Shown here piece after piece: positions 25,013 through 37,800 of a stretch of 64,000 bases of DNA. A model generated the notes under the pieces. It did not search any database and was not told where the DNA came from. It was given only the letters and a program-made list of their open reading frames with translations. The position numbers and the translations under genes are program-made. Source of the DNA: Turnera subulata (lineage: Eukaryota; Streptophyta; Magnoliopsida; Malpighiales; Passifloraceae); NCBI GenBank assembly GCA_028386065.3, contig JAKUCV010002314.1:313504-377503 (forward strand), in the 5' to 3' direction. The first letter of the stretch is position 1. Each line of letters begins with the position of its first letter.

Positions 25013-25941
25013 AATTTTATTTTTATTTTTGGACTTAAATAGATGTAATACTGAATATTTTGTAGCTTATACTTGCTTTTTAAAAGTTTAAGCTTCTTCT
25101 CTTTCATGGAAAAAATAGATGTCTCTTTCCTGGATATTATCCCTCCATTTTAATATCAGTTACATAATTTTCCAATTGTAGTAGGGTTTGCTATTGGCAG
25201 TTAAAAATCTTTACACAATGATGATTGGATGAAATGCTTGCATGTTGTGTTCTCATGTGCATTGTATTTCTTTCGCTTATTTTGTGAGTACTACTGTTAG
25301 TTGGTGATCTCTATGGGGTGGCCTGTGTTTGACAACTGGTATTATGTGATTCCTCAATGTTCATTGTCTTTAATAATTTTTCACTTGAGAGGACTATCAT
25401 TATAGGTGATTTTAGAGGCGGGCCTATGACAACTGGCATTGATTTCGCATTACCTACCGGATGTTTAATTTGAGAGGACTGCATGTTTAATTTTATTTTA
25501 TTTTTGGACATAAATAGATGTAATACTGAATATTTTGTAGCTTATACTTGCTTTTTAAAAGTTTAAGCTTCTTCTCTTTCATGGAAAAAATAGATGTCTC
25601 TTTCCTGGATATTATCCCTCCATTTTAATATCAGTTACATAATTTTCCAATTGTAGTAGGGTTTGCTATTGGCAGTTAAAAATCTTTACACAATGATGAT
25701 TGGATGAAATGCTTGCATGTTGTGTTCTCATGTGCATTGTATTTCTTTCGCTTATTTTGTAAGTACTACTGTTAGTTGGTGATCTCTATGGGGTGGCCTG
25801 TGTTTGACAACTGGTATTATGTGATGTCCTCAATGTTCATTGTCTTTAATAATTTTCACTTGAGAGGACTATCATTATAGGTGATTTTAGAGGCGGGCCT
25901 ATGACAATTGGCATTGATTTCGCATTACCTACCGGATGTTT
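25013..25941. repeat. Tandem duplication, period 475 bp
   Basis: The sequence from about 25013 to 25466 is repeated at about 25488-25941 with few differences (for example GGACTTAAATAG against GGACATAAATAG). High identity implies a recent event. Confidence 0.92.
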
Positions 25942-27652
25942 CTCTATTTGTTCTGAGCTTGTTTTTTCTTGTATGCCATTGCTTAGTAGAATGAACAAAC
26001 TCCTTGCTTGTGACTACGGATATGAAATTCTGGATCCAGCTACTGCATGTTTAAATCCGACTCCAATAAGTTGGTTGATGCTATTTGGGTTCCCTATCTA
26101 TGCACCTTTCTTTTAAAGCGCTACTAATTTAGAGCTGCAGGAAAACTATTCAAGAGTTTAGTTGGTAAGATAGATGGGATAGTTTAAAAGTAATTGAACA
26201 ACTGGGCTTGCAGTTCAGTGGTACACTTGAAAGTCTACAGAAGGCCAAAATGGAGTAAGGTCTTGATTTTAACTCAAACATGAAAAAGATTGGGATTGAT
26301 ATGCCAAATGGTTGTAAACATATCTTAATTTATATTAGCCAATGAGTTTTGAGTAGCTCCAAACCTTATTTTCCTTTGTCTTCATTTAATCACCAATATG
26401 ATGTGAGCAATGCTATGTGCACGTGAAGCTTGTACATATTGTGCAGTTTGAATGGTGTCATCTTTAGCATAATCCTTTCAGTTGACACATATTATCTACA
26501 GAAATATGGCCAACTTTGATGTGCATACAAAATTATATTATTATTTTTGCTTCGTTTATATATTGCCAAGAACCTGAAGTGGAACTAAGTTGTCCGGGAG
26601 TTGGACGTGTAAGAGTGGCATTAAGAAAAAGAAAGAGTGGAAGCTTCGGAGAAAAAGTCACCCTTTTATTTCCTCTCAATGCAGCATTCTTGATCTTCTC
26701 CATACCATGTTTGACAAGTGGTCTGCTTTATTAGGGATGTAAATTTATTATTTCTTCAAAGGAAGAGTGCCAGCTGTTACGGAAATAGGTTGACGAATCC
26801 TTGTTTTGCCGGGTTTTGTTTTAACTTCTGGAGTGAGGCAATACTTAGAGCAGTAATTCAAGTGGTGAAGTCAATTCAAAGATTCTCATTTTTCTTTTCA
26901 TCTGTTGTCTTTGTTACGTATAGTATGAGCATGTGTATGACCAAGTGAATTCATTGGTGGGCTAAAATATACAATGTTGATATGTGTGCGCATGCTCAGA
27001 CAGAGAAGCAGATACATCCACTCAGTGCAATTATCGGTGTCATTGTTTCACCCACTGTGATTATTTGTTGTCATTGTCAGATATTCTATCTGTTTTATTT
27101 CTAAGATTCTAGAGTTGGATTTTTCCTAATTGGTAGTTCATGTTGGAAACCGGAGAAGCTCCTGTTATCATCATTACATGCTTGTGGAAATCTTACATGC
27201 TAGTTAAAATTTTATGTGACATAAATTTAAGTTTCTCATTAGTTACTGGAGTAAATGAAGATCTTCTCGAAAGAGAGTAAAAACTGCTTCATTTCTACTT
27301 GTGGGAGCACTAGTTGTAGATGTCAGGAGCTATGTTGCATAAAAAATACAATTGGGTAGCCAGTAGAAGCTTAACCCTCATTCTTCATTCTCAGAATTAA
27401 CTGTATAGATGAGGATCTTGGAAGAATCTTTGAATGATGCTGCAGCAAGATGTTCTGCTCACCGATTGAAGTGAGTATTTAAGGCATTGGTGCATTCCAT
27501 TCCAGCACAACAGATTCGAAGAGTTTCCGAGCAGGCCGAGCTTGCAGTTTGGGCCGCTAGTCTGTTCTTTCTCCGTAATTGCACAGATAACTCTTTTCTA
27601 AACCTGACAAAGGGGAATCAGGTACGATAGTCAATTCTATAAATTATTGTGC

Positions 27653-27750
27653 CTTGGTGTCAGATTTACCATCCTTTATTTGTGTTATTGATGTTTCCTG
27701 TACTTGGTGTCAGATTTACCATCCTTTATTTGTAAGGTTGATGTATCCTT
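27653..27750. repeat. 50-bp tandem repeat, two copies
   Basis: Units starting CTTGGTGTCAGATTTACC at 27653 and 27703. Confidence 0.85.
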
Positions 27751-28893
27751 TAGTTTGATATATTGCGTGGGATAAGTGATGTGCTGTTTAGTTTTCTCCT
27801 TCATGCCTAACTTACAATTGTAGAAACTATTCGTTCTTGAAATGCGCAACTTGGTTCCTCCGTGAAGGCTTGTTTGAGAAAGAAATACGTGATAATCATC
27901 GAAATGGCAGCACAATTTTCAATTTTGGGTTTTTGAATTGCCATGAGAACATAGGAATTCCATTTATGTGATTTTTCTAGAGCTACTTATATCAATATGA
28001 CTAATGCTCTAGGCTTTATAAGTTTCACTTTATAGAGCATGTTTATGACATTATGCATCACGCATAGTATGTTCATCTTCTATGTTATCTACCATTGCCA
28101 ATGGATAACTTCTAAGAGCAGGCTGTTTATAGTTTTGTAGGCTTATTTTGTGTGTTGCTTTAAGTTTTCAATTTTTGTTCTGCAAAATTCTCACAAAGAA
28201 CCAAGAAACCTGTGAAGTTTGGGATAAATAACTACGACATGCCTATGGCATCACGGTTCAAGCATACTGTGTTAGACATCTATGTTATCTACCATGTGAA
28301 ATTGGACATCATGCATGAGAGGCTATATCTAGTTCTCCACCTCATCTTCCCTGTTGCTTCTATTTATGTTTTTACTTTTTTCCTATAAACTTCCCATAAA
28401 GAATGGCAAACATATATTGTTTGGTATTAGGGGTAGTTACTAGGTTTATGAAACTTTTACTTCAAATGCCAACAATCTTTGTCAAACACAGATAGGTATC
28501 ACACACAAGTTGCTCACTTCAATTAATCACCACATTCTTAAGTCAACTGACATAACACCTAGCTCATATTGAGCTTTTCCTTCCATTATTGCATAGTTCA
28601 TATAGATATGTGATTGGCAATAATTTGACAGCAATTCTAAAGTCTGTTTTATAGAACATAGCATACCAAATGGGATGGATGTTGCCGTTGAACCCATTTC
28701 TTGCAACATGCGAGATCTCATAGGTAGAAACTGGACACTTTCAACTAAACTGATGGGCTATAGACTGCTGGTGTGCACCAACATTGTCTCCAGATGTTAT
28801 TGCAGTTGTAGCCTGCAACAGTTTTTGTTAAGAGTTTCATCTGATTGATTCATAATTGCTCACAGGCGGTGTTTCAACAGTGTGCAGTGTATT

Positions 28894-31800
28894 TTACCCT
28901 AGTTTCATTGATTTTGCTGGTGTGTCATTGCTGTGAGGCTGTGGCTGGCTCAACTGGAGCTGAATTGAGGAATGCAAGTCATATCCATTGCCTGAACTAC
29001 GGAGAGGGTATATGCTTCTATTTGCATGGTCCACATCCCTTTCTTCACAAGTCTGGCATCAAAATACTTCTGTTTAGGGTTATAGCCATAGTGAAACTTG
29101 TTAACATACATTGAATTCCGAGGTGGATATTCCCCCCATGCTTTACTTCTGGGAGATATGGTTTCAGTGCCTCTCAAGTCTGAGGTTGGACAGCAAATTC
29201 ACTGGGTGTCGAGGTCTCTCTTTTTGGCTAAGGGCATTCTTTGTGGATTAGGGTATTCATACTTGATGTCAGGTATGTACAGAGATTATACTTTCCTTAG
29301 TTATTCATGAACTGGCTAGATCAGTACCTTGCGCAATTCTGCATTTTCTTGACGGATGAGGTCAACTTTCTTATGCAGCTCCAGGTTTTCTTGATAAATG
29401 AGATTCCCCTGTGACAAAGTTGGTGAAAAGTCAGTCAATAGAAACTTAACGCCCGGAAATCTTTAATGTGACAAAATATTTCAGAAAAACCTTGCAGTTC
29501 AGTTCCTTGATTTCATCAGTCATAATTTGATCCTGAAGAAAAAACAAGTGCTATGAACTGTCACTTGCACCTTATATACATCTTTAAGAGGCATGGTTCA
29601 TTGTTATATGATAAAAAGTAAAAGTACCAGTTGACCATTGTACCTTTTTCATCCGGACACCCTTCAGACTCATCTCCAGTTGGCTTTCAAGATTCTGCAG
29701 ATCTTTGATGCTGAGGCCAGAAAGTTCTTCTCCCATCAATTTCCTGTGTAGAGTGGAAATTCTGGGTGATATTTACTTACAAAAAAGAAAAATTTCGTGG
29801 TGTACCATATATGCTATCAATGGGTTATAGGGGTTGGGTAGTGCATTTGTGCAAATGACATTATGCTTTGATGCTGCTATGAGAAGAGTTTTGCATTACG
29901 ATTTGCACATTTTTTTTGATATTAACGATTTGCACATTGCATTGTACGTATGAAATTCTTGACCAAAATTTGGGTTTGTGATCAGTAAGTTAGGATGGCA
30001 TGAGGGACACCAGAGCTTTGAGTCTTTGCATGTAAAAGCTGATGATAATATGGTTGAACTATGACACAGTCTTGGCAGTTAGCATTGTGTAAAACGAATA
30101 CAGTCTTAGAATTTCTGCATGACATAGTTAGTAAAAGCACCATATCCCTGTTTTTTAATGTAAAATATAATTCTTGAGACTTATCATTATGGAGCTCAGT
30201 TGTCAATGGCTTCTGATTTAGGAATCTTACATCATTGCTTTATAATAAGCTAATGGTTATTTATTGTTCAAGATTTGCTATGTGTGGACTTACCTGTGGC
30301 ATTCTTGCAGGTACTGCAGTTCCTTCCTCAAGTTTGCTGCCTCCCTTTGCCAAAACTAGTGAAGCACAGAGGAATTACATAATGTTGAAACAGAGGCATA
30401 TGCACTAGCAAAATCAAAGTGATGGAATTATGAATGGCTGCACAAAACATTGGATTTCGATACACAATGCCTACAAGTACAAGTATAAACTGTGTTTATG
30501 TTGGAAATGAGTCTATGGTGCAAAATGGTTTGGTAGTAAGATTATTTTGAAAGGTAGTAAGATATTTCTTCCACAGTTGCATTGCCTTCAGAGTTCTGAC
30601 TGGTGCCAGTCCTTACCTTCCAAATTCTTTTTGGTGTGTGCCAAATAAACACCCAGCTTACATAATATTCTACTCAAGTTTTCCTTCCTAATGTACAATC
30701 ATTTGCTATTTTACCTAAGAAATTGACAGCTGCTTGCTATTCTTCTCTTGACTTTCTTAGCGCTTGAGGTGGAGTTTCTGGCCTTGAAAGAGCAGAATAC
30801 TAAAAGACTCGGAATTCTCTTCCAGCCTAAAGCTGTCTATCTGTTGAATAGCTTTTGTTGTGGCTACTTCTGCTGACTGTCACCTCTTTAGGAATGCAGA
30901 AATTTGTTGCTTGACAATTGGTAGGAATCAACAGTTAATCGCCAAGTCTAGGTTTCAACAGAGAGACATATTGAGAAAATATTTCTTCGTCTCGTATCAG
31001 GGTTTTTGACTGTTTGGTCTACAAGTGATGATTGGTTAGCTGTGTAGTAATTCCATGGACTCCATATGAATTTAAGGCACTTTTTGATTGATCAGATCAG
31101 TTTGGGATAAGGGTGTTGGTATCAGTCCCCTAAACCTGTTTAGGGATGGTTTTAAAGTTAGTTCCATAGCTGTAGCTAATTGATACCTGCTAATTCAGGT
31201 AGCCGTAACTAGTTGCTGCTTGGTACATCAACTGACGCCAGTGTTCTCAAATCTATCATATGAAATGCAGGGATGAAACTGGAGAATCTGGGATGCGCTT
31301 TCTGCGTAAACTCGCACTTTCTTGCTTTTCATTTGGCAGGTCTGAAGGTTTCTATTTCCTTTATTTTTCTTGTGTTGAGCTGTTGGCACTGTTTCATTTT
31401 ATTTTGTTCAATAGAAAAACAGGGGGTGTAAGTGTGTCATCATCATTGTCCCATACGGCCTATCCCTGGTTCTGTGCCTTGGAATTAGCCCTTTCCATAG
31501 GACCAATGGTCAGGTATTTCATCATGAGTTATACCATTAACTTTTTGATATAAGGCTAAGTGAGTATCATCTAAGGATTTCAACTTAGTACACTCTCTTA
31601 GCAAATGGCACAACTTTAGTTGCTTTGTAGTATTGTTAGTACAAATATCTTACCTTGAGTTCTTTTCTTAAAAAAATACTGTTAAATGTTGATGTCCGAT
31701 TATATTTGCTTTCTTGTCACCGACAGCAAAGCGTTTTATATTGAAATTTTCAAAAAAGAAAATAAATATCGTTAGATGATGAGGATGGATGCATAGGCTA

Positions 31801-34800
31801 GCAACGCAACCATGGCCATCAATGTTCCCCTTAAATCCTAATGTTTAGGTTTTGATTCTTAAGCGGGTGTATAGAAATTGTGCTTTTGTTAGTGATCTCA
31901 CCTCATAAGGGTGATGGGGGAGAAATTAATCCTTTAGTCGGCTAGAATAATGTCATTTATTTTGGAAAGAAACAGTGATAAAGTTGTAGGATGATGGTGT
32001 AGTGCATTTTCTTTGCATTTCTTAGGTTTAATTCTATTGGTGAAATTGAGGGTAGTTTTTGGGATTGTGATGCATAAAAAATGTTATAAATGGTAATGGA
32101 GAGATCTAAATCAATTTTAACCGATGGTTTCTTGCTTAGGGGATCATGTAATAGTTTATGACAACTAGGTCTAATGATTTAAACCCTAAATTTGATCTTG
32201 GCTAAAGAAAAGGCCGAATGGGTGTACAAGGTTGGATCTTTTCTCTTTTGAATTCAGGGTAATTGACAAAAAATTTAATCCACGACAACTAGGTTTTAGA
32301 TTTTAGGCTATGTTTGGTACAGAAGTATGTTTGGTACAGAAGGAATGGGAATGGGAATGGGAATAGGAATGAGAATTCTATTCTATTTTGTTTCATTTTG
32401 TTTTACCATAAACAATGTTGCTTTAAAATTTATGTCTTAGATTATTGTCACTTTTTTTTTTGTGTATAGCGGAATTACATAAATACCCACAACCCCAATC
32501 CCCCCCCCACACTACCCTCGATCGCTTCCACTGGGATCGAATCCATGATCCTTTGGAACCTAGCCAAGTGAGATACAAGTAGCTTTAAAATTTGTCTCTT
32601 AGATTATTGTCACTCTAGTAATTATGTTTATTGCCAACTAAATAACGAAATTATTCAAATTCCCCGATTCCATGTGATACCAAACAACAAAATGATTAGG
32701 ATTCCATTTCTATTCCGATTCCAAGTGATACCAAACGTATTAAGGTAAAAGAAAAGCAGAGTCTAGGAAAAGGGTGCAAAGGGTAACATTTATGTTCCAA
32801 TCAAGAAAATATCCAATCCACTTATTCGTTTTAATTATAATTGAGCTGTAGTAAAATGAGCATTCGGTTTTGGTAATTTCCATCTCAATTAATGGGCATG
32901 GTGAATAAAAATGTTAAGTTTGAATTTATCCCAGTCTCAAACCCATTTATTAAGTCTTTTGTCTTAACAAGCCATGGTTGGATCATTAGTCGGCCATCCA
33001 AGTTTAAAACTACACTAGAGATGAGTCCATTTAACAAGCTTACATAATCCATTCTGTTTTGCCTACAAGGATGGCTTAGTTAGTTGGGTTCAATCTTCAT
33101 TCCCACTAGGTTGAATTTTCAAACTTAATTTAAGGTCATGGTGAGTGTAGAATGTTAAGCTTGCGTTTGGCTAGTTAAAATTTTTTAGGACTTAACTATT
33201 TTAGTAAGTCTTGACAAGAATCAAAGTTGAACTTTGAGCTTAATATGAATTAAACCGGGCGAGTATAGGCAAGATAATTAGTGATGTAGGCTTACACAAT
33301 TCTTTGTTTAGAATTTTGTTCTAAATTTCCTTTATAACTTTATAAGTTTAGACTTTATTTGTTAACTTAAATGAGGTATCCTATCTCGAGTCCTTTTCAA
33401 AATAAATTTGCACTAATTAGCATGAATAAAGATGGCAACAATGCCCTGCTTGCAGAGACTCAACAAAGATTTCCTGTTAGAGAACAAATTTGTAATAGAC
33501 CGTTCCTAATTTCTTGAAATTTTTGCATACCATTGTGCACGATTGCACGGGAATATGCACCAAAAAGGTGAAAGTTGAGAATACTCCGTTCCTATCGAAA
33601 TCTGCACACCGTTGTTACGATTGCCTGGGAATATGCACCAAAGGGTTAAAGTTGAGAATCGCGCATAAATGCGATGTGCGGTGAACTCGAGCCAAGAAGG
33701 ATTCCGAGCAACGACCATCGAAGGGAAGTAGACCATAGCTCTGAAATTCTCGAGTCAACTTTCAGGAATAAGTTTGACATGAGTTTAGACAAGTGTAAGT
33801 GTACATGGAAATGCCCATTGCCTGGGAATATGCACCAAAGGGTTAAAGTTGAGAATCGCGCATAAATGCGATGTGCGGTGAACTCGAGCCAAGAAGGATT
33901 CCGAGCAACGACCATCGAAGGGAAGTAGACCATAGCTCTGAAATTCTCGAGTCAACTTTCAGGAATAAGTTTGACATGAGTTTAGACAAGTGTAAGCGTA
34001 CATGGAAATGCCCAGGATATGTGGCCCTATGGATGCTTGTCGCCCACACCAACCAATCAAGAAAAGACATGTGGAGTCGGCTTGAACAAGCTGACCACCC
34101 AATGTCCACATGGACCCATGAAAAGACTAAAATATCACTAGTGTCGAAACTAAAAGAAATGGAGAGGCAAGGCCGTTTTAAATCAATTGGATAGTGAAAA
34201 AAAAGTTAATGTGTAGCAAGTAAAAGAGTGCAAGCACACTCTCTTTCCCATATAGGTGAGCGAGTCAAATTCAAAGAGATAAAGAGAGAGCTCGAGAAAA
34301 GAGAGAAAGAAAGAGGGAGAGGGTCTCTGAAGAGGAAAACACGGGAGGAAGAAGAGGGGGAAGGAATAAGAAGAGGAGAGGAGAGGAAAGGAGGAGAGGT
34401 TGGTTTCAACTACCTCTAGTTGAGGAAACTAACCTCTCTTCCATCCTTTTCTTGAAGTCTCAGAGATGCTCAAGGACAAGAGAGGTATGGTGAGATGGAA
34501 ACCGAGCAAGGAAGGTCCGGGTCTTGATATCCTGAGGTAAGGAACTAACCGAGAAACACTTTGCATGTCACATTTCATGGTTACATTGTGTTGTTTTTAA
34601 GGTTTATGTTGACATGCATGATTAACCCGAACTGGCTCTAGTGTTGTTCTTGGTGTGATGTCGTTAGATAATGCTGAAAGAGTACGCATGCTTGGTTTAT
34701 CTTTGTGAATATGTACTCATGTACTTGGATGTTGATGTATTGTGTTTGGCGTATTTTTATAGTGTTAGGATGTGTTGTCTAGTGATGATGTTGATTGATA

Positions 34801-37800
34801 ATTGATGTTAGGCTTGAGTATAAGAAGTTTTGATGTTGTTATTGATGTTTCTAAAGTTGTTGTGTTATTTTGAGGTTTGCTAAAACATAAATGTTGAGTA
34901 GCATGTGTTTGATGTTTTAGCTTTTGGTGTTTAATGAAGCCTAAGCCTTGGGTTGAGATAGCCAAATGCTTGAATGTGTATTTTGATGTTAATTGTCGTT
35001 GTGAGTTGTTTTGTTAAGGTTTGGTGTCGGTGATGGATTAAAGGAGAAGCCAAGATGGCTAATTAGTGTTGAAGTGATTAGTGAGAGGGCAAATCATATC
35101 TGGTGCCTAGTTAAGCCAAGTGTGACTTTGTGTAATGATGACATGTTGATTGATTTGTTGTCTCTTTAGAGTCATAAAATGGTCTCTTCCTCCCAACCCT
35201 ACTCCAATCTATCGCATCCTTTTGGATTTCTGTCAAAGTTTATCACTCCTAAAAAGAATCTTTCTACTTTTAAAATTTTTCACCATAAGTATCATTACAT
35301 TCAATAAATATCTTTATCTTTTCTACCTTTTTTGCATTTTCATGCACAAACATTGAACTGTGTAAGCCGTGAGTTTGGTTTCTTTCATTTATTGGATATT
35401 CTTAGCCCTTTTTTTTTTTTTATTGAAATACTTATGTCCATTCTTAATTCGAGAAAACCCCCTAAGTCATCAATTTTGATAGAAATTTAGGAAGTATTAG
35501 ATCTTTCTGTCATTATCTGTAGAGGTCAAGTAAGCAAACTCACCTCCAAATTCCCACCCCAAGTCCTCCTTTGAACTCTCATCCACAAAATCATCTCACA
35601 AAATAAACTTCCTTTGTACCATTCAAGGCCTCAAATAAAAGTCTGCAATTGTTAAGAAGATGTGCAGTCTAACTCTTGTCAAATGAAGTTGAATTCCCTT
35701 GACTTCATGAAACTCTCTTCTTCATAGGCTTTGAGTTTGAAGATATCAAACTTTTATGTGGAAGTATGGTTTTTATCTCGTTTATCTTAAAGCGCCAATG
35801 GAGGAATAAGTGATAATCAATAACTTTTATCCTCCTCATTTGACACTATAGAACCATGTTCTCCAAGACTTATTTAAAGATTCTCATTGGTTACTTGTTG
35901 CATTATCTCTCTTTACAAACTAAATACATTTAACTTTGGAATATCTATGGAATGAGTTTCGAAAAGATAACCGTTTAAGTTATTCTTGATTGTATAGTCC
36001 CATACCGATACAACCTCGAAATCACTTTATTTAAGTTATTCTTATATACAATCCCATACCTATATAATTACAAAATCACTTTATTTAAGTTATTCTTATA
36101 TACAATTTCATACCTATATAATTACAAATCGCCAACTGTGTAGCCCTATCCCTACACAGTCTTAGGGTCTCTCTTATTCTGCTGCGGATTTAGTTTATTA
36201 ATGTGCTGCTCCATCTAGAAGTCTGTCAGAGGTTGCTCCTTGTCCATGTTCTCATAGACACTAGCGGACACTTTCAGCGTTCATCGACCTCGGTTATCAC
36301 ATGACGAGCCAACTTCAAATAAGATACTTGCACCAACGTTAGATTTCCAATCAATCATACTAAAAAATTATAGTTGATGGTGATTCTTTTGATTTGGTCA
36401 TCTTTAAAAAGCTAGTCTGTGATGTTGAAAGTTTACAATTTCTGTCACGCCCCAAGTAATTGACTGGTCCAGAATAACCTCCAAAACTAGACCGAAACCA
36501 AGTGGCCCAAAAGCTTAAGCTTGAGGTTATTTGGTATCCAACAACTTGGTGCATATATGCCCAATATTTCTCTCACTCACTTCTGATGTGAGACTTGGGT
36601 CATCGCATTATCCATTCCTTTAGACCTCACATCCTCGCGAGGGGAGCCCAAATCCAAATCATAGGTACCCCCATCACCAGGCAGTAACGATCGGTAATTT
36701 TAGTATCAACCCTTGAGAAACGGGCCATAAGGCCCAAGCCCAGCCGAAAGTGGAGTGAGATCGGCTCCGCTACCATTTTGTCATGCCCTAAATAGTCGAC
36801 TGCCCCAGAATAACCTCCAAAGTTGGACCGAAACTACGTGGCCCAAAAGCTTAAACTTGAGGTTATTTGGAAGCCAACAACTTGGTATATATATGCCCAA
36901 GACTTCTCTCACTCACTTCCGATGTGAATCTTGGGTCATTACAATTTTAAAGTCCAATTTTAGAACTTTGAAATTGAATCTGATTAGAAGAAACCAACTT
37001 CCACCATAAGTTACTTGATATGCAATTAAGAAGGATGCAAACATCATTGTTGCATGTGAAACCAATGAATCATAATCACATTAGGAAATCTAACTTTATT
37101 AATCACATCTTTACACGAGGCACTATCTCTCCTCATTTCCTCTAGCAGATCACACCCACATCCGCCTCATATTCGAATTACACCAATGGGACTCCACACC
37201 AAAATCCACTTTTTCCCAACGACCACACAGTAATCATTTCTCAATCCCCTTCGGCCTCCGCCATTGGTTTTTGTTGCCTTGATGTATTTTGTCCCTTTAT
37301 TTTTAATTAATAAAATCTAATGATCTACATAAAAAAATCATTTGAATTTGTTTATTTTTTTAGTATTAATTTGTTTTTTTAAAATATTAACTTTTTTTTT
37401 ATTGGAAAAAACTGACAATTCATTAGTTGTCCTGATCATGGTATATCTTCATCCCTATCAAAATATTTTACAAATTAATTTACATTGGTGATCTTCGGTT
37501 TGCTCAAGTTTTGTGCTTAGCTTGTAATTCTTTTTATCAAGGAATGTGACGTCATTTTCTATTTTTGTTTTTCTTTTGGTATCCAGAACTTTGTCCCTAC
37601 TAATCTGGATTCGAGTTGGGACACGCTCCTAGTTATGATGGGTGAGGCTCCTAATAAGTATTTTTTTGCATATGTGAGGATGCCTTGCTTAGGCGGAACA
37701 AAGTTGGTTTGCTTGGACAAACCCAACATTGATCTTGTGACATCATTTTCTATTTCCTATGAAACTAGAATGCAATTCAACAATACCAAAAAATTGAATT

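Larger units (their letters stand above)
23067..28893. other. Long stretch with no recognisable coding, with internal duplications
   Basis: Unique-looking AT-rich sequence between the candidate leader exon and the stop codon of the MADS gene. The open frames are short and unlike anything I recognise; the best two, at about 26570-26730 and 27480-27610 on the + strand, could be exon remnants but have no family match by eye. Internal direct duplications are listed separately. Confidence 0.5.

Noticed and set aside
26570..26734. + strand frame with GVGRVRVALRKRK, faintly like the start of a kinesin motor domain
   Set aside because: The similarity is a few residues only and no nearby P-loop or other motor motif was found.
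30294..30355. The antisense of MADS exon 3 resembles the grass miR444 region (TGCAGTT...CTCAAG...TTGCTGCC on the + strand)
   Set aside because: miR444 arises antisense to AGL17-clade genes in grasses, but here the core differs at several positions. The similarity is explained by K-box codon conservation, and no complementary arm for a hairpin was seen nearby.
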